In this document: in pieces, positions 1 to 9,583 of the stretch | Layout of the letters: every line of letters starts with the position of its first letter | How positions within the stretch are numbered: position 1 is the first letter of the stretch | NCBI RefSeq assembly: GCF_002115755.1 | Contig: NZ_JFKA01000009.1 | Location: 105,438 to 169,437, forward strand | Source: Thalassospira mesophila | GTDB taxonomy: Bacteria > Pseudomonadota > Alphaproteobacteria > Rhodospirillales > Thalassospiraceae | Reading direction: 5' to 3' | DNA length: 64,000 bases | Translations under genes and position numbers: made by a program | The notes under the pieces: model-generated | Database searches by the model: none | What the model saw: only the letters and a program-made list of their open reading frames with translations | Told to the model about the DNA's origin: nothing

Positions 1-1
1 C

Positions 2-3000
2 TTTAAAGGTGGTGGCTACACCGTTGATGGCGCGTGTTCTTCATCGCTTATCTCGGTAATTGATGCCTGCACAGCCCTGACCATGGGCGATGCCGATATG
101 GTTCTTGCCGGTGGCGTAGATCTTAGCCTCGATCCGTTTGAACTGACCGGTTTTTCACGTACTTCGGCGTTGGCGCGCGACGATATGCTGGTCTATGACG
201 AAGGATCACAGGGGTTCTGGCCTGGCGAAGGTTGTGGTTTTCTGGCCCTGATGCGTTATGACGACGCAATTGAACAATGCGAACATATCCATGCCGTCAT
301 CCGGGGGTGGGGTGTGTCATCCGATGGCAGTGGCGGGTTAACCCGGCCCGAACCTGCCGGGCAAATGCTGGCCATGCAACGCGCTTATCACCGGGCGGGC
401 TACCATATTGGCAGTGTCGGCTATTTTGAAGGCCACGGCACGGGCACCAAGGTTGGCGATACCGCCGAACTCACCGCTCTTATAAACGCCCGCCAACAAT
501 ATGATGGCACAATCCAGCCCGCCATTATCAGTTCGATCAAGGCCAATATCGGTCATACCAAGGCCGCAGCCGGCATTGCCGGGTTATTACGCGCCAGCAA
601 ATGTTTAAGCCAAAACATCCTGCCCCCGACCACATCCTGCAAACGCCCCCATGCCCTGTTTGAAAACAACGTAGGCAACCTCGCCCCTTCCAACCAGATC
701 AATGACTGGCAATCTGATGGCATTGAACGTCGTGCCGGGGTCAGCGCCATGGGGTTTGGCGGCATTAACACCCATATCACACTGGCCGAAGGCCCTGCGG
801 CCACCAAAACCTCGGTCTACGGTGCGGGAACCCAAAAACGAACAGACCTTGAAGCATTTCAGGACAGCGAAATTTTCGTTTTCGCCGCTGCCCGCCAGGC
901 CGACTTGATGTGGACACTGAACCACGTCGCCGACTTCGCTGCCAAATGCTCGCGCGCCGAATTAATCGACCTTGCCGCCGAACTGGCGCATCGCGCATCG
1001 CTTAATTCCCAATTCATCTGGAAGGCCGCCCTTGTTGCTGCTACCCCCGATGCGCTGGCGCAGAAACTCGAAACCCTGAAATCAACCGTGCAGGCAATGC
1101 CCGATAACAGCCTTCACATCGCCGCCAGCGAGGGCATTTTTGCCTCCAGCAAACCTGAAACCGGCAAAATCGGCTTGCTATTTTCCGGTCAGGGTGCCCC
1201 GGCGCGGTGCCATGGCGGCATTTATGAACGTCGCTTCCCTGCCGTCCGCCTGGCGTTTGAAGACGCCAGGCTTGAGGATTTCAAGGACCGCAGCAATACC
1301 GACTTTGCCCAGCCCGCCATCGCTGCCGCCTCGCTTGCCGGGCTGGAAATGCTCAAACATGTGGGCATAACGGGCGATGTCGCCGTCGGCCACAGTCTGG
1401 GCGAACTTGCCGCCCTGCATTGGGCCGGGCATTTTGACGGGCCAACATTGCAGGAGCTTGCCACCATGCGCGGCTTGGCAATGGCATCGGATGCCAACAC
1501 ATCGGGCGCAATGGCCGCCATTGCCACTGATGAAAACGGGACCAAAGGCGCCATTGGCACCCGCAAGGATATCTTCATCGCCAATCTCAACGGCCCCCGG
1601 CAAACCATTGTTTCCGGCAACCATGATGCCATTCACCAGTTTGTCGCCGATCTTCGCGCGCAGGGCACCGCCTGCACCGTTTTAGGCGTGCATCAGGCGT
1701 TTCACTCTCCGGCAATGGCGGGCGTTTCAACCCGCCTGGCAACAATGCTGGCGCAATTCACCTTTAACCCGGCCCAACGTCCTGTCATCTCAACCGTTTC
1801 TGGCGCGCCGTTACCACCCGACACAACCATCAACGCCTATCTGTGCCAGCAAATTCCCTCGCCCGTGCTGTTCATGGACGCGGTAAAACACGCCGCCTCT
1901 GATACCGACCTGTTTATCGAAGTTGGTCCCGGCAGCTTGCTCGAAAAAATCACGGCAAGCTTTTGTGATGTTCCTGCCATTTCGATGGATGTGGGCGGTG
2001 CCAGTTTTGATCCATTTTTGCGCGCTGCCGCCGCTGCGTTCATTCTTGGCTGTGCGCCCAATATGGGCCGCCTGTATCAAACACGCTTTCACAAAAAATT
2101 CGACTGGGACTGGAACCCGCAATTCATCGCCAATCCGTGCGAAACAATCCCGGCAGCAACCCAGACCCCAACGGACGCCGAGCCACAAATCGCCCTAAAT
2201 GACATCCAAACCACCAACCAGCCCCCCTCCGTCTCGCGCGATGGTGCCAGCATTCTCGCCCATTTGCGCACCATCATTGCCGAGCGCACCGGCCTGCCGT
2301 CATGGTCGCTCGAAGAAAGCAGCCGGATGTTGTCCGATCTGCATTTAAATTCCATCACCGTTGGCGAAATCGTCACCCGCCTAAGCTCGGCCATTGGTGT
2401 GCCCCTGCTGGTCGACCCCACCGAATTTGCCGATGGTAAAATTGGCGATATCGCCGCAGCCATCACCGAAATGGCCAATTCCGAAAACAACGGTCGCACC
2501 GCGCATCAAGGCGCGCCCGCCGGTATCGAAAATTGGGTGCGTTATTTTCAATTTCAAAATCATCCCGCCCCCTTACCGTCGCTACGTTCTTCTGCTCTTG
2601 CGGGTCAATGGCAAGGATATGGCAAGTTGAGTGCCGCCGAACATGCCCTGCTCGCACAGCTAAACGCGCAACCCTGTGGCAACGGGGCACTGCTGTGCAT
2701 CAACAATCCTTCCAGTCTGGATGTCTCAGCCCTGTTAACCGCCTGCCAAAGTGCCATAACCCGCAACAACGCGGCCAAAGCGCCGTTTCAACTGGTTATT
2801 TTACAATCGGGCGGCTCGGTCAGCGGGTTTGTAAAATCGTTCTTCCTTGAAAATAGCGACATTGATACGCTGATCATCACCCTCGCATCGCCGTTAACTG
2901 ATGATACAAGCGCCGATATGATAGCAAACATCATCGGCGAAATCACCGCCGCCACACCGGGTTATTCCGAGGTTTCCCTTTCCGCCTATCATCCCCGCAC

Positions 3001-5347
3001 AATCCCTTGTCTGGAGCGGGTAGCACCCCGTTCAGGTGCGCATCCCGCGATCCTTGGCACAGATGATGTTTTGCTGGTAACGGGCGGTGGCAAAGGCATT
3101 AGTGCCGAATGCGCCTTTCAACTCGCCCGGCAATCGGGCTGCGCGCTTCTGGTGCTGGGTCGGTCCTCGCCCGCCGACAATGCCGAACTGGCCGCCAACC
3201 TGAAACGCTTTGCCAATGCCGGTATTAATACCAGCTATCAAATCGCTGATATCGCCGTGCTGGCCGATGTTAAACGGGCCGTTGCCGCTGGCACCACACA
3301 ACTGGGCCATCCGGTAGCCGCCATTTTGCACGGGGCCGGTATCAACAACCCCAAAACTGTTGCTAATTTAACCGTGGGCGACATTCAGGCAACACTGGCC
3401 CCCAAAATCACCGGGCTGAACAATGTGCTGGCCGTAATCCACACCGGGCAGCTCAAATTGCTGGTCGGTTTTGGCTCCATCATTGCCCGCATGGGCCTGC
3501 ACGGCGAGGCCGATTATGCGCTGTGCAACGAATGGCTCAGCCAGAAAATCGCCGACTTTCAGACAAACCACCCGGCGTGCCATTGCAAAACAATCGAATG
3601 GTCAGTGTGGGCCGGGGTGGGTATGGGCCAACGGGTCGGCAGTCTTGATACCTTGCTGGCACAGGGCATTTCGCCCATTTCGATCAACGATGGCGTGCGT
3701 GAATTCCTGCATATTATAAACGATGTTAACTTACCAACGAACCTCATCGTATCAGGACGTTATGGCACATCTGGCACCCTCAATCATGCCACGTCCCCGG
3801 CCACGCCACATCGTTTTTCCCAAAACATCCGGGTTCATTACCCTGATGTCGAATGGATCAGCGATTTTCAAATATCGCCCCAAACTGACCCCTATCTCAC
3901 CGATCATACCTTAAACGGCGAACCGGTTTTCCCCGCCGTCATGGCGCTAGAAGCCATGAGCAACGCCGTGCATGTCCTTGCCAGCACGGGACAATCATCT
4001 GCATCACTGGTGTTTAATGACGTCAATTTTGCCAAGGCCATCATCCCCTCGCACGATGATGCTGCTGATAACTATGGCCCTGTCACCATCCGGGTGGTTG
4101 CCCTTGCGATAACAGCAACGGAATTTTCGCTCGCCCTGCGCTGTTCAACCACCGACTTTCACATAAATCACGTCACTGCACGGTGCCATATCTCCCCTGC
4201 AAGGCCCTTTGCCCCGATCCCGGATGATATCAAAACTGTTGCCAAAGCCCCGATAATCGCGCCGTTTAACCCCGCATCCGACCTCTATCAAAACATCCTG
4301 TTTCAAAAGGGCCGCTTCCAACGGATACAGGGCTATCAGTTAATCGAGGCCCGCCGCTGTCTGGTCTCGCTGTCCCCCGCCAAACCCGAAAACTGGTTTG
4401 CAAGCAACTTGCCACAAACCCTTGTTCTGGGCGATGCCGGTGCGCGTGATGCCGCCCTGCATGCGGTTCAGGCCTGCATTCCCCATCAAACTGTCATCCC
4501 GATATCGGTCAACGAAATCGCCCTCTCGCCGCTTGATCCGCATAAATCCTATCGCATGTATGCCACCGAAATCGCCGTCCTTGGCACTGATCTGATCTAC
4601 GACCTTGTTATTTTTGATGAAACAGGGTTGGCGGTTGAACAGTGGCGCGGCCTTAAACTTCGCGCAATCGGCACCCCGGTCAGCTTAAAACTAACCGCTC
4701 TTCCCTTGTTGGCCAGCTCTGTTGAACGCAAAATCGCAGCACACCTGCCCACAGCCGATATGCACCTGACGCTCTTTCCCTTTCATGACCGCTGGCAACA
4801 TCGCACGCCCGCCAGCCGCCTTACCCACCGGCCCGATCACCGGCCAGACGGTAAACCCGACCCGTCAGCCGATGCCCGCTTCAGGTCGTCATCCTATTGC
4901 GATGGCTGGAAACTTGTCACCGACAGCCACCAATCTGCGGGTTGCGATTTGCAAACCGTCCAGCAAAAGACTGATGATGAATGGTCCGCCCTGCTGGCGG
5001 AAACTGGCATGGCACAGGCCAAATTCATCGCAAAAACCTTCGACGAACCCCTGGATTTAGCGGCCACCCGCATCTGGTCCCTGCGCGAGGCGCTTAAAAA
5101 AGCGGGCATCCTCGCCAACGCGCCGCTGGTTTTTGATCCTGCGTCAACCCCGGGCGAAATCAGGTTCCATTCTGGCGAAACCACAATTCTCTCTTACGCC
5201 ACCGACGGCACCACACCCGATGATTCCGCCCGGATCTGTCTTGCCATTGCAATTGTTGCAACGGGCTTACACAACCATGCCACACACATAACGCCGAACC
5301 GGCACCAGTCTGATACCACAACCCAAAACCATCTCGCTATCAGTTAA
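2..5347 (+). CDS. Enediyne-type iterative polyketide synthase (KS-AT-ACP-KR-DH-PPTase), 5' end missing
   Basis: The reading frame is open from the first bases, so the gene starts upstream; about 1,780 residues are visible. Domains in order: the ketosynthase from its active-site Cys (VDGACSSSL, nt 29-55) with EGHGTGT and NIGHTKAAAG histidine motifs; acyltransferase (FSGQG near nt 1180, nucleophile GHSLG near 1390); a carrier domain with pantetheine Ser in DLHLNSITVG (near 2350); ketoreductase (TGGGKGIS near 3080, Tyr in DYALCNEW near 3515); dehydratase (DHTLNGEPVFPAVMALEAM near 3900); and a C-terminal phosphopantetheinyl-transferase-like part (GCDLQ near 4945, WSLREALKK near 5075). This order and these motifs match PKSE enzymes that make polyene precursors of enediynes; PUFA-synthase-like or other polyene enzymes are alternatives. 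The family is usually about 1,900-2,000 residues, so about 200 are missing. A hairpin terminator follows and no other biosynthetic gene lies downstream. Confidence 0.88.
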   Translation, partial: FKGGGYTVDGACSSSLISVIDACTALTMGDADMVLAGGVDLSLDPFELTGFSRTSALARDDMLVYDEGSQGFWPGEGCGFLALMRYDDAIEQCEHIHAVIRGWGVSSDGSGGLTRPEPAGQMLAMQRAYHRAGYHIGSVGYFEGHGTGTKVGDTAELTALINARQQYDGTIQPAIISSIKANIGHTKAAAGIAGLLRASKCLSQNILPPTTSCKRPHALFENNVGNLAPSNQINDWQSDGIERRAGVSAMGFGGINTHITLAEGPAATKTSVYGAGTQKRTDLEAFQDSEIFVFAAARQADLMWTLNHVADFAAKCSRAELIDLAAELAHRASLNSQFIWKAALVAATPDALAQKLETLKSTVQAMPDNSLHIAASEGIFASSKPETGKIGLLFSGQGAPARCHGGIYERRFPAVRLAFEDARLEDFKDRSNTDFAQPAIAAASLAGLEMLKHVGITGDVAVGHSLGELAALHWAGHFDGPTLQELATMRGLAMASDANTSGAMAAIATDENGTKGAIGTRKDIFIANLNGPRQTIVSGNHDAIHQFVADLRAQGTACTVLGVHQAFHSPAMAGVSTRLATMLAQFTFNPAQRPVISTVSGAPLPPDTTINAYLCQQIPSPVLFMDAVKHAASDTDLFIEVGPGSLLEKITASFCDVPAISMDVGGASFDPFLRAAAAAFILGCAPNMGRLYQTRFHKKFDWDWNPQFIANPCETIPAATQTPTDAEPQIALNDIQTTNQPPSVSRDGASILAHLRTIIAERTGLPSWSLEESSRMLSDLHLNSITVGEIVTRLSSAIGVPLLVDPTEFADGKIGDIAAAITEMANSENNGRTAHQGAPAGIENWVRYFQFQNHPAPLPSLRSSALAGQWQGYGKLSAAEHALLAQLNAQPCGNGALLCINNPSSLDVSALLTACQSAITRNNAAKAPFQLVILQSGGSVSGFVKSFFLENSDIDTLIITLASPLTDDTSADMIANIIGEITAATPGYSEVSLSAYHPRTIPCLERVAPRSGAHPAILGTDDVLLVTGGGKGISAECAFQLARQSGCALLVLGRSSPADNAELAANLKRFANAGINTSYQIADIAVLADVKRAVAAGTTQLGHPVAAILHGAGINNPKTVANLTVGDIQATLAPKITGLNNVLAVIHTGQLKLLVGFGSIIARMGLHGEADYALCNEWLSQKIADFQTNHPACHCKTIEWSVWAGVGMGQRVGSLDTLLAQGISPISINDGVREFLHIINDVNLPTNLIVSGRYGTSGTLNHATSPATPHRFSQNIRVHYPDVEWISDFQISPQTDPYLTDHTLNGEPVFPAVMALEAMSNAVHVLASTGQSSASLVFNDVNFAKAIIPSHDDAADNYGPVTIRVVALAITATEFSLALRCSTTDFHINHVTARCHISPARPFAPIPDDIKTVAKAPIIAPFNPASDLYQNILFQKGRFQRIQGYQLIEARRCLVSLSPAKPENWFASNLPQTLVLGDAGARDAALHAVQACIPHQTVIPISVNEIALSPLDPHKSYRMYATEIAVLGTDLIYDLVIFDETGLAVEQWRGLKLRAIGTPVSLKLTALPLLASSVERKIAAHLPTADMHLTLFPFHDRWQHRTPASRLTHRPDHRPDGKPDPSADARFRSSSYCDGWKLVTDSHQSAGCDLQTVQQKTDDEWSALLAETGMAQAKFIAKTFDEPLDLAATRIWSLREALKKAGILANAPLVFDPASTPGEIRFHSGETTILSYATDGTTPDDSARICLAIAIVATGLHNHATHITPNRHQSDTTTQNHLAIS

Positions 5348-5381
5348 CACCAGCCTTTAAACCTCCGTGCCATAAACAACA

Positions 5382-5412
5382 AAACCCCGCAGGCCATCAT
5401 CCTGCGAGGTTT
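5382..5412. terminator. Hairpin terminator between convergent genes
   Basis: A 12-bp stem with one mismatch (AAACCCCGCAGG / CCTGCGAGGTTT) encloses a 7-nt loop. It lies between the PKS stop and the convergent minus-strand enzyme gene. A and T runs on the two sides would let it act for both strands. Confidence 0.75.
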
Positions 5413-5433
5413 CCCAAAATTCAGTGCGCCCTG

Positions 5434-6309
5434 TTAATCGCGGCGCGATGTCGCATAGGGTGCTGATTGTTCGTAATAATCATCAAACCCGATCCGCTGG
5501 CGCAATTCCGGCCATTCCATCAGCATGTCACTGCGCGGGGATCCGGCTTTTAACAATTGCAGGGTTTGCACCATCGCCTTCATTGCCGCTGCCATCAACG
5601 ACAAGGGATAAGCCGCAATTTTAAAGCCAATTTCCTGAAGCTCGGCTGGCGATAAATCCGGTGTTTCGCCACCTTCCAAAATATTGGCCATCTTGGCACC
5701 GGGCAACGCATCACAGATCGTGCGCATTTCATCAACCGATTTGGGGGCCTCGACAAACAGGATATCCGCACCCAATTCGGCAAATTTCGCCGCCCGGTCA
5801 ATGGCTTCGGTCAAACCATGTTCGTGGCGGGCATCGGTGCGTGCCAATATCAAAATATCGGCCCCGCCATCCCGCGCGTCAACCGCGGCCCGAATGCGAT
5901 CAAACGCTTCGTCGCGCCTTACCACTTCCTTGCCTTTGGTATGGCCGCAGCGTTTGGGTGCCACCTGGTCTTCAATCATGATCGCGGCACAACCGGCCTT
6001 GGCAAAGCCGCGCACGGTGCGCTTTACATTCATGGCATTGCCATAGCCGGTATCACCATCACCAATCACCGGGATCGAAACCGCATCGGTAATATTGCGC
6101 GCCTGGTCCAGCACTTCGCCGTATGACATTAATCCAAGGTCCGGCTCGCCAATCCGCGCCGCTGCGGCCGAAAAGCCCGACATAAATGTCAGGCCGAAGC
6201 CTTCCTGTTCAATCAGTTTGGCCGAAAGCGCATCAAAGCAGCACGGCATGGTAATCAGTTCATCGCGCGCCAGCATGGCACGCAGGGTATTTGCAGGTGT
6301 CATTTTCAT
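5434..6309 (-). CDS. Isocitrate lyase/PEP mutase family protein (oxaloacetate decarboxylase or 2-methylisocitrate lyase-like)
   Basis: About 291 residues, the usual length of the small isocitrate lyase/PEP mutase superfamily. The TIM-barrel pattern is visible: MSGFSAAAARIGEPDLGL near the N-terminus, then IPVIGDGDTGYGNA with the Mg-binding Asp residues, IMIEDQVAPKRCGHTKGK with the lyase-type Cys (KRCGH), and a later ARTDARHEHG. The Cys motif points to C-C bond cleavage (methylisocitrate lyase, dimethylmalate lyase) or oxaloacetate decarboxylation rather than phosphonate chemistry; the substrate cannot be fixed from sequence. The ATG overlaps the stop of the upstream TRAP permease gene (TGATG), so it is translationally coupled to it and probably acts on the imported acid. 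A GTG one codon upstream is an alternative start. Confidence 0.85.
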   Translation of the reverse strand: MKMTPANTLRAMLARDELITMPCCFDALSAKLIEQEGFGLTFMSGFSAAAARIGEPDLGLMSYGEVLDQARNITDAVSIPVIGDGDTGYGNAMNVKRTVRGFAKAGCAAIMIEDQVAPKRCGHTKGKEVVRRDEAFDRIRAAVDARDGGADILILARTDARHEHGLTEAIDRAAKFAELGADILFVEAPKSVDEMRTICDALPGAKMANILEGGETPDLSPAELQEIGFKIAAYPLSLMAAAMKAMVQTLQLLKAGSPRSDMLMEWPELRQRIGFDDYYEQSAPYATSRRD

Positions 6310-7739
6310 CACATTTTAAACGGAATATACAGGGCCAGATCGGGCCAGACATATAAAAGAAAGGCGGTAAAAAACATCAACAGGATGAACGGAAACACCC
6401 CTTTTGACACTTCTCCCAACGCTGTTTTTGCTACCGACTGAATAACATACAAATTCATCCCGACCGGCGGCGTAATCAGCGCACATTCAACCATGATCAC
6501 CATATAAACCCCAAACCAGATCGGGTCGATGCCCAGCGCCATCGCCGCTGGCAACAATACCGGCGTCATGATCAGCACCATTGACAGAGCTTCAAACACC
6601 AAGCCCATCAACAGCAACACAACCGATACCACCAGCACAAAACCCAGTTGCGTATCGACATTGTGGCTGATCAGAACCGAAATATCCTGCGGAATACGAT
6701 ACAGCGTAATCGCCTTGCCAAACACCTTGGCCCCGGCAATGATCAAAATCACCGCAACTGTGGTCGCCATGCTTTCAAAGGCGGCCCGTTTAATTCCGTT
6801 CCAGTCCAACGCAGGCATGGTCACGCGGATATTCATGCGGTTGGTTAGCCCGCCAAAGCCTCGAAACAGGCCAAAAACCAGCATTGGCACGATAAAATAA
6901 CCAATAACCGGCCCCTGCCCGCCAAAAACCAGATAATAAACCGCATCCGCCACCAGCATGGTTGCAGGCAGGCGCAAAACCGGCACCGTAATCGCCAGTG
7001 AGGCCGAAAAGCCAATTGCGGCGGCCTCGGTCGGGGTAAAGGCACCTCCGTAAATACCGGCAATAATCAACACCGCCAGCAATATCGCCGGAAAGGCCTT
7101 AAATGTTGCGGCCCAGCGTTCGTTCCAGCTTTTTTTCGGTTCCGGCGTTTGACCGCCAAAACGGGCATAAATCATTGAGAAAATGATAAACAGCACCAAC
7201 AGGGCAATGCCCGGGCCAATCCCGGCCAAAAACAGCGAAATCACTGATTCTTCGGTGACAAAGCCATAAATAATCAACGGAATGGACGGCGGAATTAAAA
7301 TACCCAATGTGCCACCCGCCGCCAGCAAGCCATAAACAAAGCGCTTGTTATAGCCCCGGTTAATCATTTCCGGGATGGCAACCGTGCCAATGGTTGCCGC
7401 CGTTGCCACCGATGACCCCGAAATGGCGGCAAAAACCCCGCATGATAAAATCGTCGCCACGGCCAACCCGCCCGGCCAATGCCCGACCCACGCACTAACG
7501 GCGGCGAACAAATCCTTGCCCACCCCGGCCTGCAACAAAACGTTCGACATCAGTAAAAATAATGGCACGGCAAGCAGGATAAACCCGTCCAGCGTCGATA
7601 AAATCGCCTGGGGTGCCATTAACGGCGAAAAGCCGCCCAGCATCAACATCGCCAGACCCAGCCCGCCCAAGGCAAACGCCACCGGCACCCGGATTAACAA
7701 AATCGCAAAAAGCGCAATCAGCGTCAGAATAATGGTCAT
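6309..7739 (-). CDS. TRAP transporter large permease subunit (DctM family)
   Basis: 476 residues, almost entirely hydrophobic, of the DctM family. Recognisable segments are RVPVAFALGGLGLAML at the N-terminus, the GVFAAISGSSVATAATIGTVAIPEM loop region, LLAAGGTLGILIPPSIPLIIYG and GAFTPTEAAAIG. These form the Na+-coupled translocation channel for an organic acid in the inner membrane. The protein is about 50 residues longer than typical DctM. The extra segment lies after the TPTEAAAIG helix (about residues 255-320) and looks like additional membrane helices (MLVADAVYYLVF, VIGYFIVPMLVFGLF). It follows the small permease gene with a 4-bp overlap and overlaps the lyase gene downstream. Confidence 0.93.
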   Translation of the reverse strand: MTIILTLIALFAILLIRVPVAFALGGLGLAMLMLGGFSPLMAPQAILSTLDGFILLAVPLFLLMSNVLLQAGVGKDLFAAVSAWVGHWPGGLAVATILSCGVFAAISGSSVATAATIGTVAIPEMINRGYNKRFVYGLLAAGGTLGILIPPSIPLIIYGFVTEESVISLFLAGIGPGIALLVLFIIFSMIYARFGGQTPEPKKSWNERWAATFKAFPAILLAVLIIAGIYGGAFTPTEAAAIGFSASLAITVPVLRLPATMLVADAVYYLVFGGQGPVIGYFIVPMLVFGLFRGFGGLTNRMNIRVTMPALDWNGIKRAAFESMATTVAVILIIAGAKVFGKAITLYRIPQDISVLISHNVDTQLGFVLVVSVVLLLMGLVFEALSMVLIMTPVLLPAAMALGIDPIWFGVYMVIMVECALITPPVGMNLYVIQSVAKTALGEVSKGVFPFILLMFFTAFLLYVWPDLALYIPFKM

Positions 7740-8224
7740 TCGTGCGCCCCTTGCGGAATTTCCCTGCCCCGCAGGACATTCACAATTTCAATCACTGCCT
7801 GAACAGCAAGTAAGGCAAAACCGATAACTACCGGCAATTCAGAAATCCAGGTCGGTAAATCCAGCATCGACCCGGTTGTCCGTCCGCGTTCAAAACTTTC
7901 ATAAAATATATCAAAGCCTTTCCACGTCACGATCACCGCAAAAAGCGCGATTATTGTCATCGCCAGAATTTCAAGCATCCGTTGCATTGTCGGGCTGCAC
8001 AGCCGGGTTATGGCATCAACCGCAATATGGCGGCGGGTTGCCAACGCCCACGGCATGCCGATCAGCGCCCCCCAAATCAGGCAAAGCTGCGAAAGCTCGG
8101 CCGCCCAGATGGTTGGTTTGACAAAAAAATATCGGGCAACCACTTCCCAGCTCAGCATCAGACCCGACGCCACAAACAGCAGCGCGCCGATCCAGGCCAG
8201 TGAAACAATAAATCGTTTATACAT
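7736..8224 (-). CDS. TRAP transporter small permease subunit (DctQ family)
   Basis: 162 residues with four hydrophobic segments, the standard DctQ pattern; the motif region VARYFFVKPTIWAAELSQ and the segment LIWGALIGMPWALATRRHI are typical. It forms the membrane part of the tripartite importer together with the large subunit, whose start overlaps its stop by 4 bp. A perfect 12-bp hairpin separates it from the binding-protein gene upstream, as is common where the periplasmic component must be made in excess. Confidence 0.93.
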   Translation of the reverse strand: MYKRFIVSLAWIGALLFVASGLMLSWEVVARYFFVKPTIWAAELSQLCLIWGALIGMPWALATRRHIAVDAITRLCSPTMQRMLEILAMTIIALFAVIVTWKGFDIFYESFERGRTTGSMLDLPTWISELPVVIGFALLAVQAVIEIVNVLRGREIPQGAHE

Positions 8225-8301
8225 CGTGGGACAATGCGTGACGGACGGCCAAAAACGCCACCCTCACCTTTCATATGGTGAATATACGGAACTAAACAGA
8301 C

Positions 8302-8339
8302 AGGAACACCGCCCGCCCAATGGCACCGGCGGTGTTCCT
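8302..8339 (-). other. Intercistronic hairpin between dctP- and dctQ-type genes
   Basis: A perfect 12-bp inverted repeat (AGGAACACCGCC / GGCGGTGTTCCT) with a 14-nt loop lies between the binding-protein stop and the small-permease start. There is no strong U run after it on the transcribed strand, so partial termination or 3'-end protection of the binding-protein mRNA is more likely than full termination. Confidence 0.65.
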
Positions 8340-8369
8340 TGCGTCAATCTTCAAGGAAATGACGAAGGC

Positions 8370-9359
8370 TTAAAGTTTCTTCGCAGCGTCAAAAACTTCC
8401 TTGCCCAGCGGGCCGGCATCTTTCAGAAATGAATCATAAACCGGCTGCGAAACCGCACGCCACTGTTTCACTTCTTCGTCGGTCGGGGTGTAAATCGTCA
8501 TCCCGGCTTCTTCCGATTCTTTGAATGCGGCGGCTTCAATCGCGCTCATGCGGTCGCGAACATCCTTTTCGGCATCGCGCGCTGCGGTTGAAATAATACC
8601 GCGCTGGCCATCGGTCAGGCCGTTCCAGAAATCGGTATTGATCATCACCAGAAATTCAACATCGGCCATGTTGGTAACGGTAACCGTGTCCATCACTTCC
8701 CACAATTTGCGCGATTTCACGCCGGAAATGCCAGTCATGCCCACATCAACAGTGCCACGCTGATAAGCCAGATACTGTTCCGAACCGGAAATAAGGGTCG
8801 GCGCGCCACCGGCGGCTTCCACAAATTCGCCCAGCGACTTGCCAAATACGCGCACTTTTTTGCCTTCTAGATCCTTCGGCGTATGAATCGGCGCACCCTT
8901 GGACAGCATGACGGTGCCGCCATAGGCCTGCCACCACAAAACCGTCGATCCGGTGTCGGCAATGGCGTTATCAAGCGGGCCACGCACCGATGACCCCGGA
9001 GCCACAGCTTCACGAACCTTGGCTTCGGAATCAATCACAAACGGCTGATAGAAAACATCAACAGCCGGGACGTCACCGGCATAACGGCTTAATGATGCCG
9101 AGCCCATTTCAATGGAACCTGACCCAACGGCGCTGGGAATTTCCTTGTCTTTATACAGGGTTGCCGAGTCATAAATTTCAACTGCAATGTCGCCGTTCGA
9201 TTTTTCTTCAACTTCTTTTTTAAACAGCTCAAGATTTTGAACAACGTGGCTTTTCGGCGGAAGCTGCGATGCAATCCGCAAGGTAACATCTGCTGCCTGT
9301 GCAGCACCGCTAACCCCTACCGCTGCCATCAAGGCTGCGATCATGGCAATTTTTTTCAT
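8370..9359 (-). CDS. TRAP transporter substrate-binding protein (DctP family)
   Basis: 329 residues with a clear Sec signal peptide (MKKIAMIAALMAAVGVSGAAQA, cleavage before ADVTLRIAS). The mature part follows the DctP fold: ASQLPPKSHVVQNLELFKKEVEEKSNGDIAVEIYD at the N-terminus, DLEGKKVRVFG and the ligand-carboxylate region GTVDVGMTGISG, and the C-terminal EFLVMINTDFWNGL. It captures an organic acid in the periplasm for the DctQ/DctM pair encoded downstream. The 224 bp upstream separate it from the LysR gene on the same strand and hold its likely promoter, plus a small 6-bp hairpin at 9482-9500. The ligand cannot be assigned; the lyase at the end of the operon suggests a C4-C7 dicarboxylate or keto/hydroxy acid. 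Confidence 0.93.
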   Translation of the reverse strand: MKKIAMIAALMAAVGVSGAAQAADVTLRIASQLPPKSHVVQNLELFKKEVEEKSNGDIAVEIYDSATLYKDKEIPSAVGSGSIEMGSASLSRYAGDVPAVDVFYQPFVIDSEAKVREAVAPGSSVRGPLDNAIADTGSTVLWWQAYGGTVMLSKGAPIHTPKDLEGKKVRVFGKSLGEFVEAAGGAPTLISGSEQYLAYQRGTVDVGMTGISGVKSRKLWEVMDTVTVTNMADVEFLVMINTDFWNGLTDGQRGIISTAARDAEKDVRDRMSAIEAAAFKESEEAGMTIYTPTDEEVKQWRAVSQPVYDSFLKDAGPLGKEVFDAAKKL

Positions 9360-9583
9360 AATGGACGCCCTCTGAGTTTTTTAATTACAATCAATTCCAA
9401 TCCTGCGCGAAGATGGGCCAAATTACCCCTTTTGTTCAACACCTTTTCGACCTTTGGCCGAATTTTACAAAATTGCTGCATCTGCGGTTGAACGCCGCAG
9501 TGCAACGAAAACTGTCGTGGTACAAACGCCGCCATCACGCTCAAACACCAATTGCTGTTACGACATCGGGCCTTGAAAATCAC

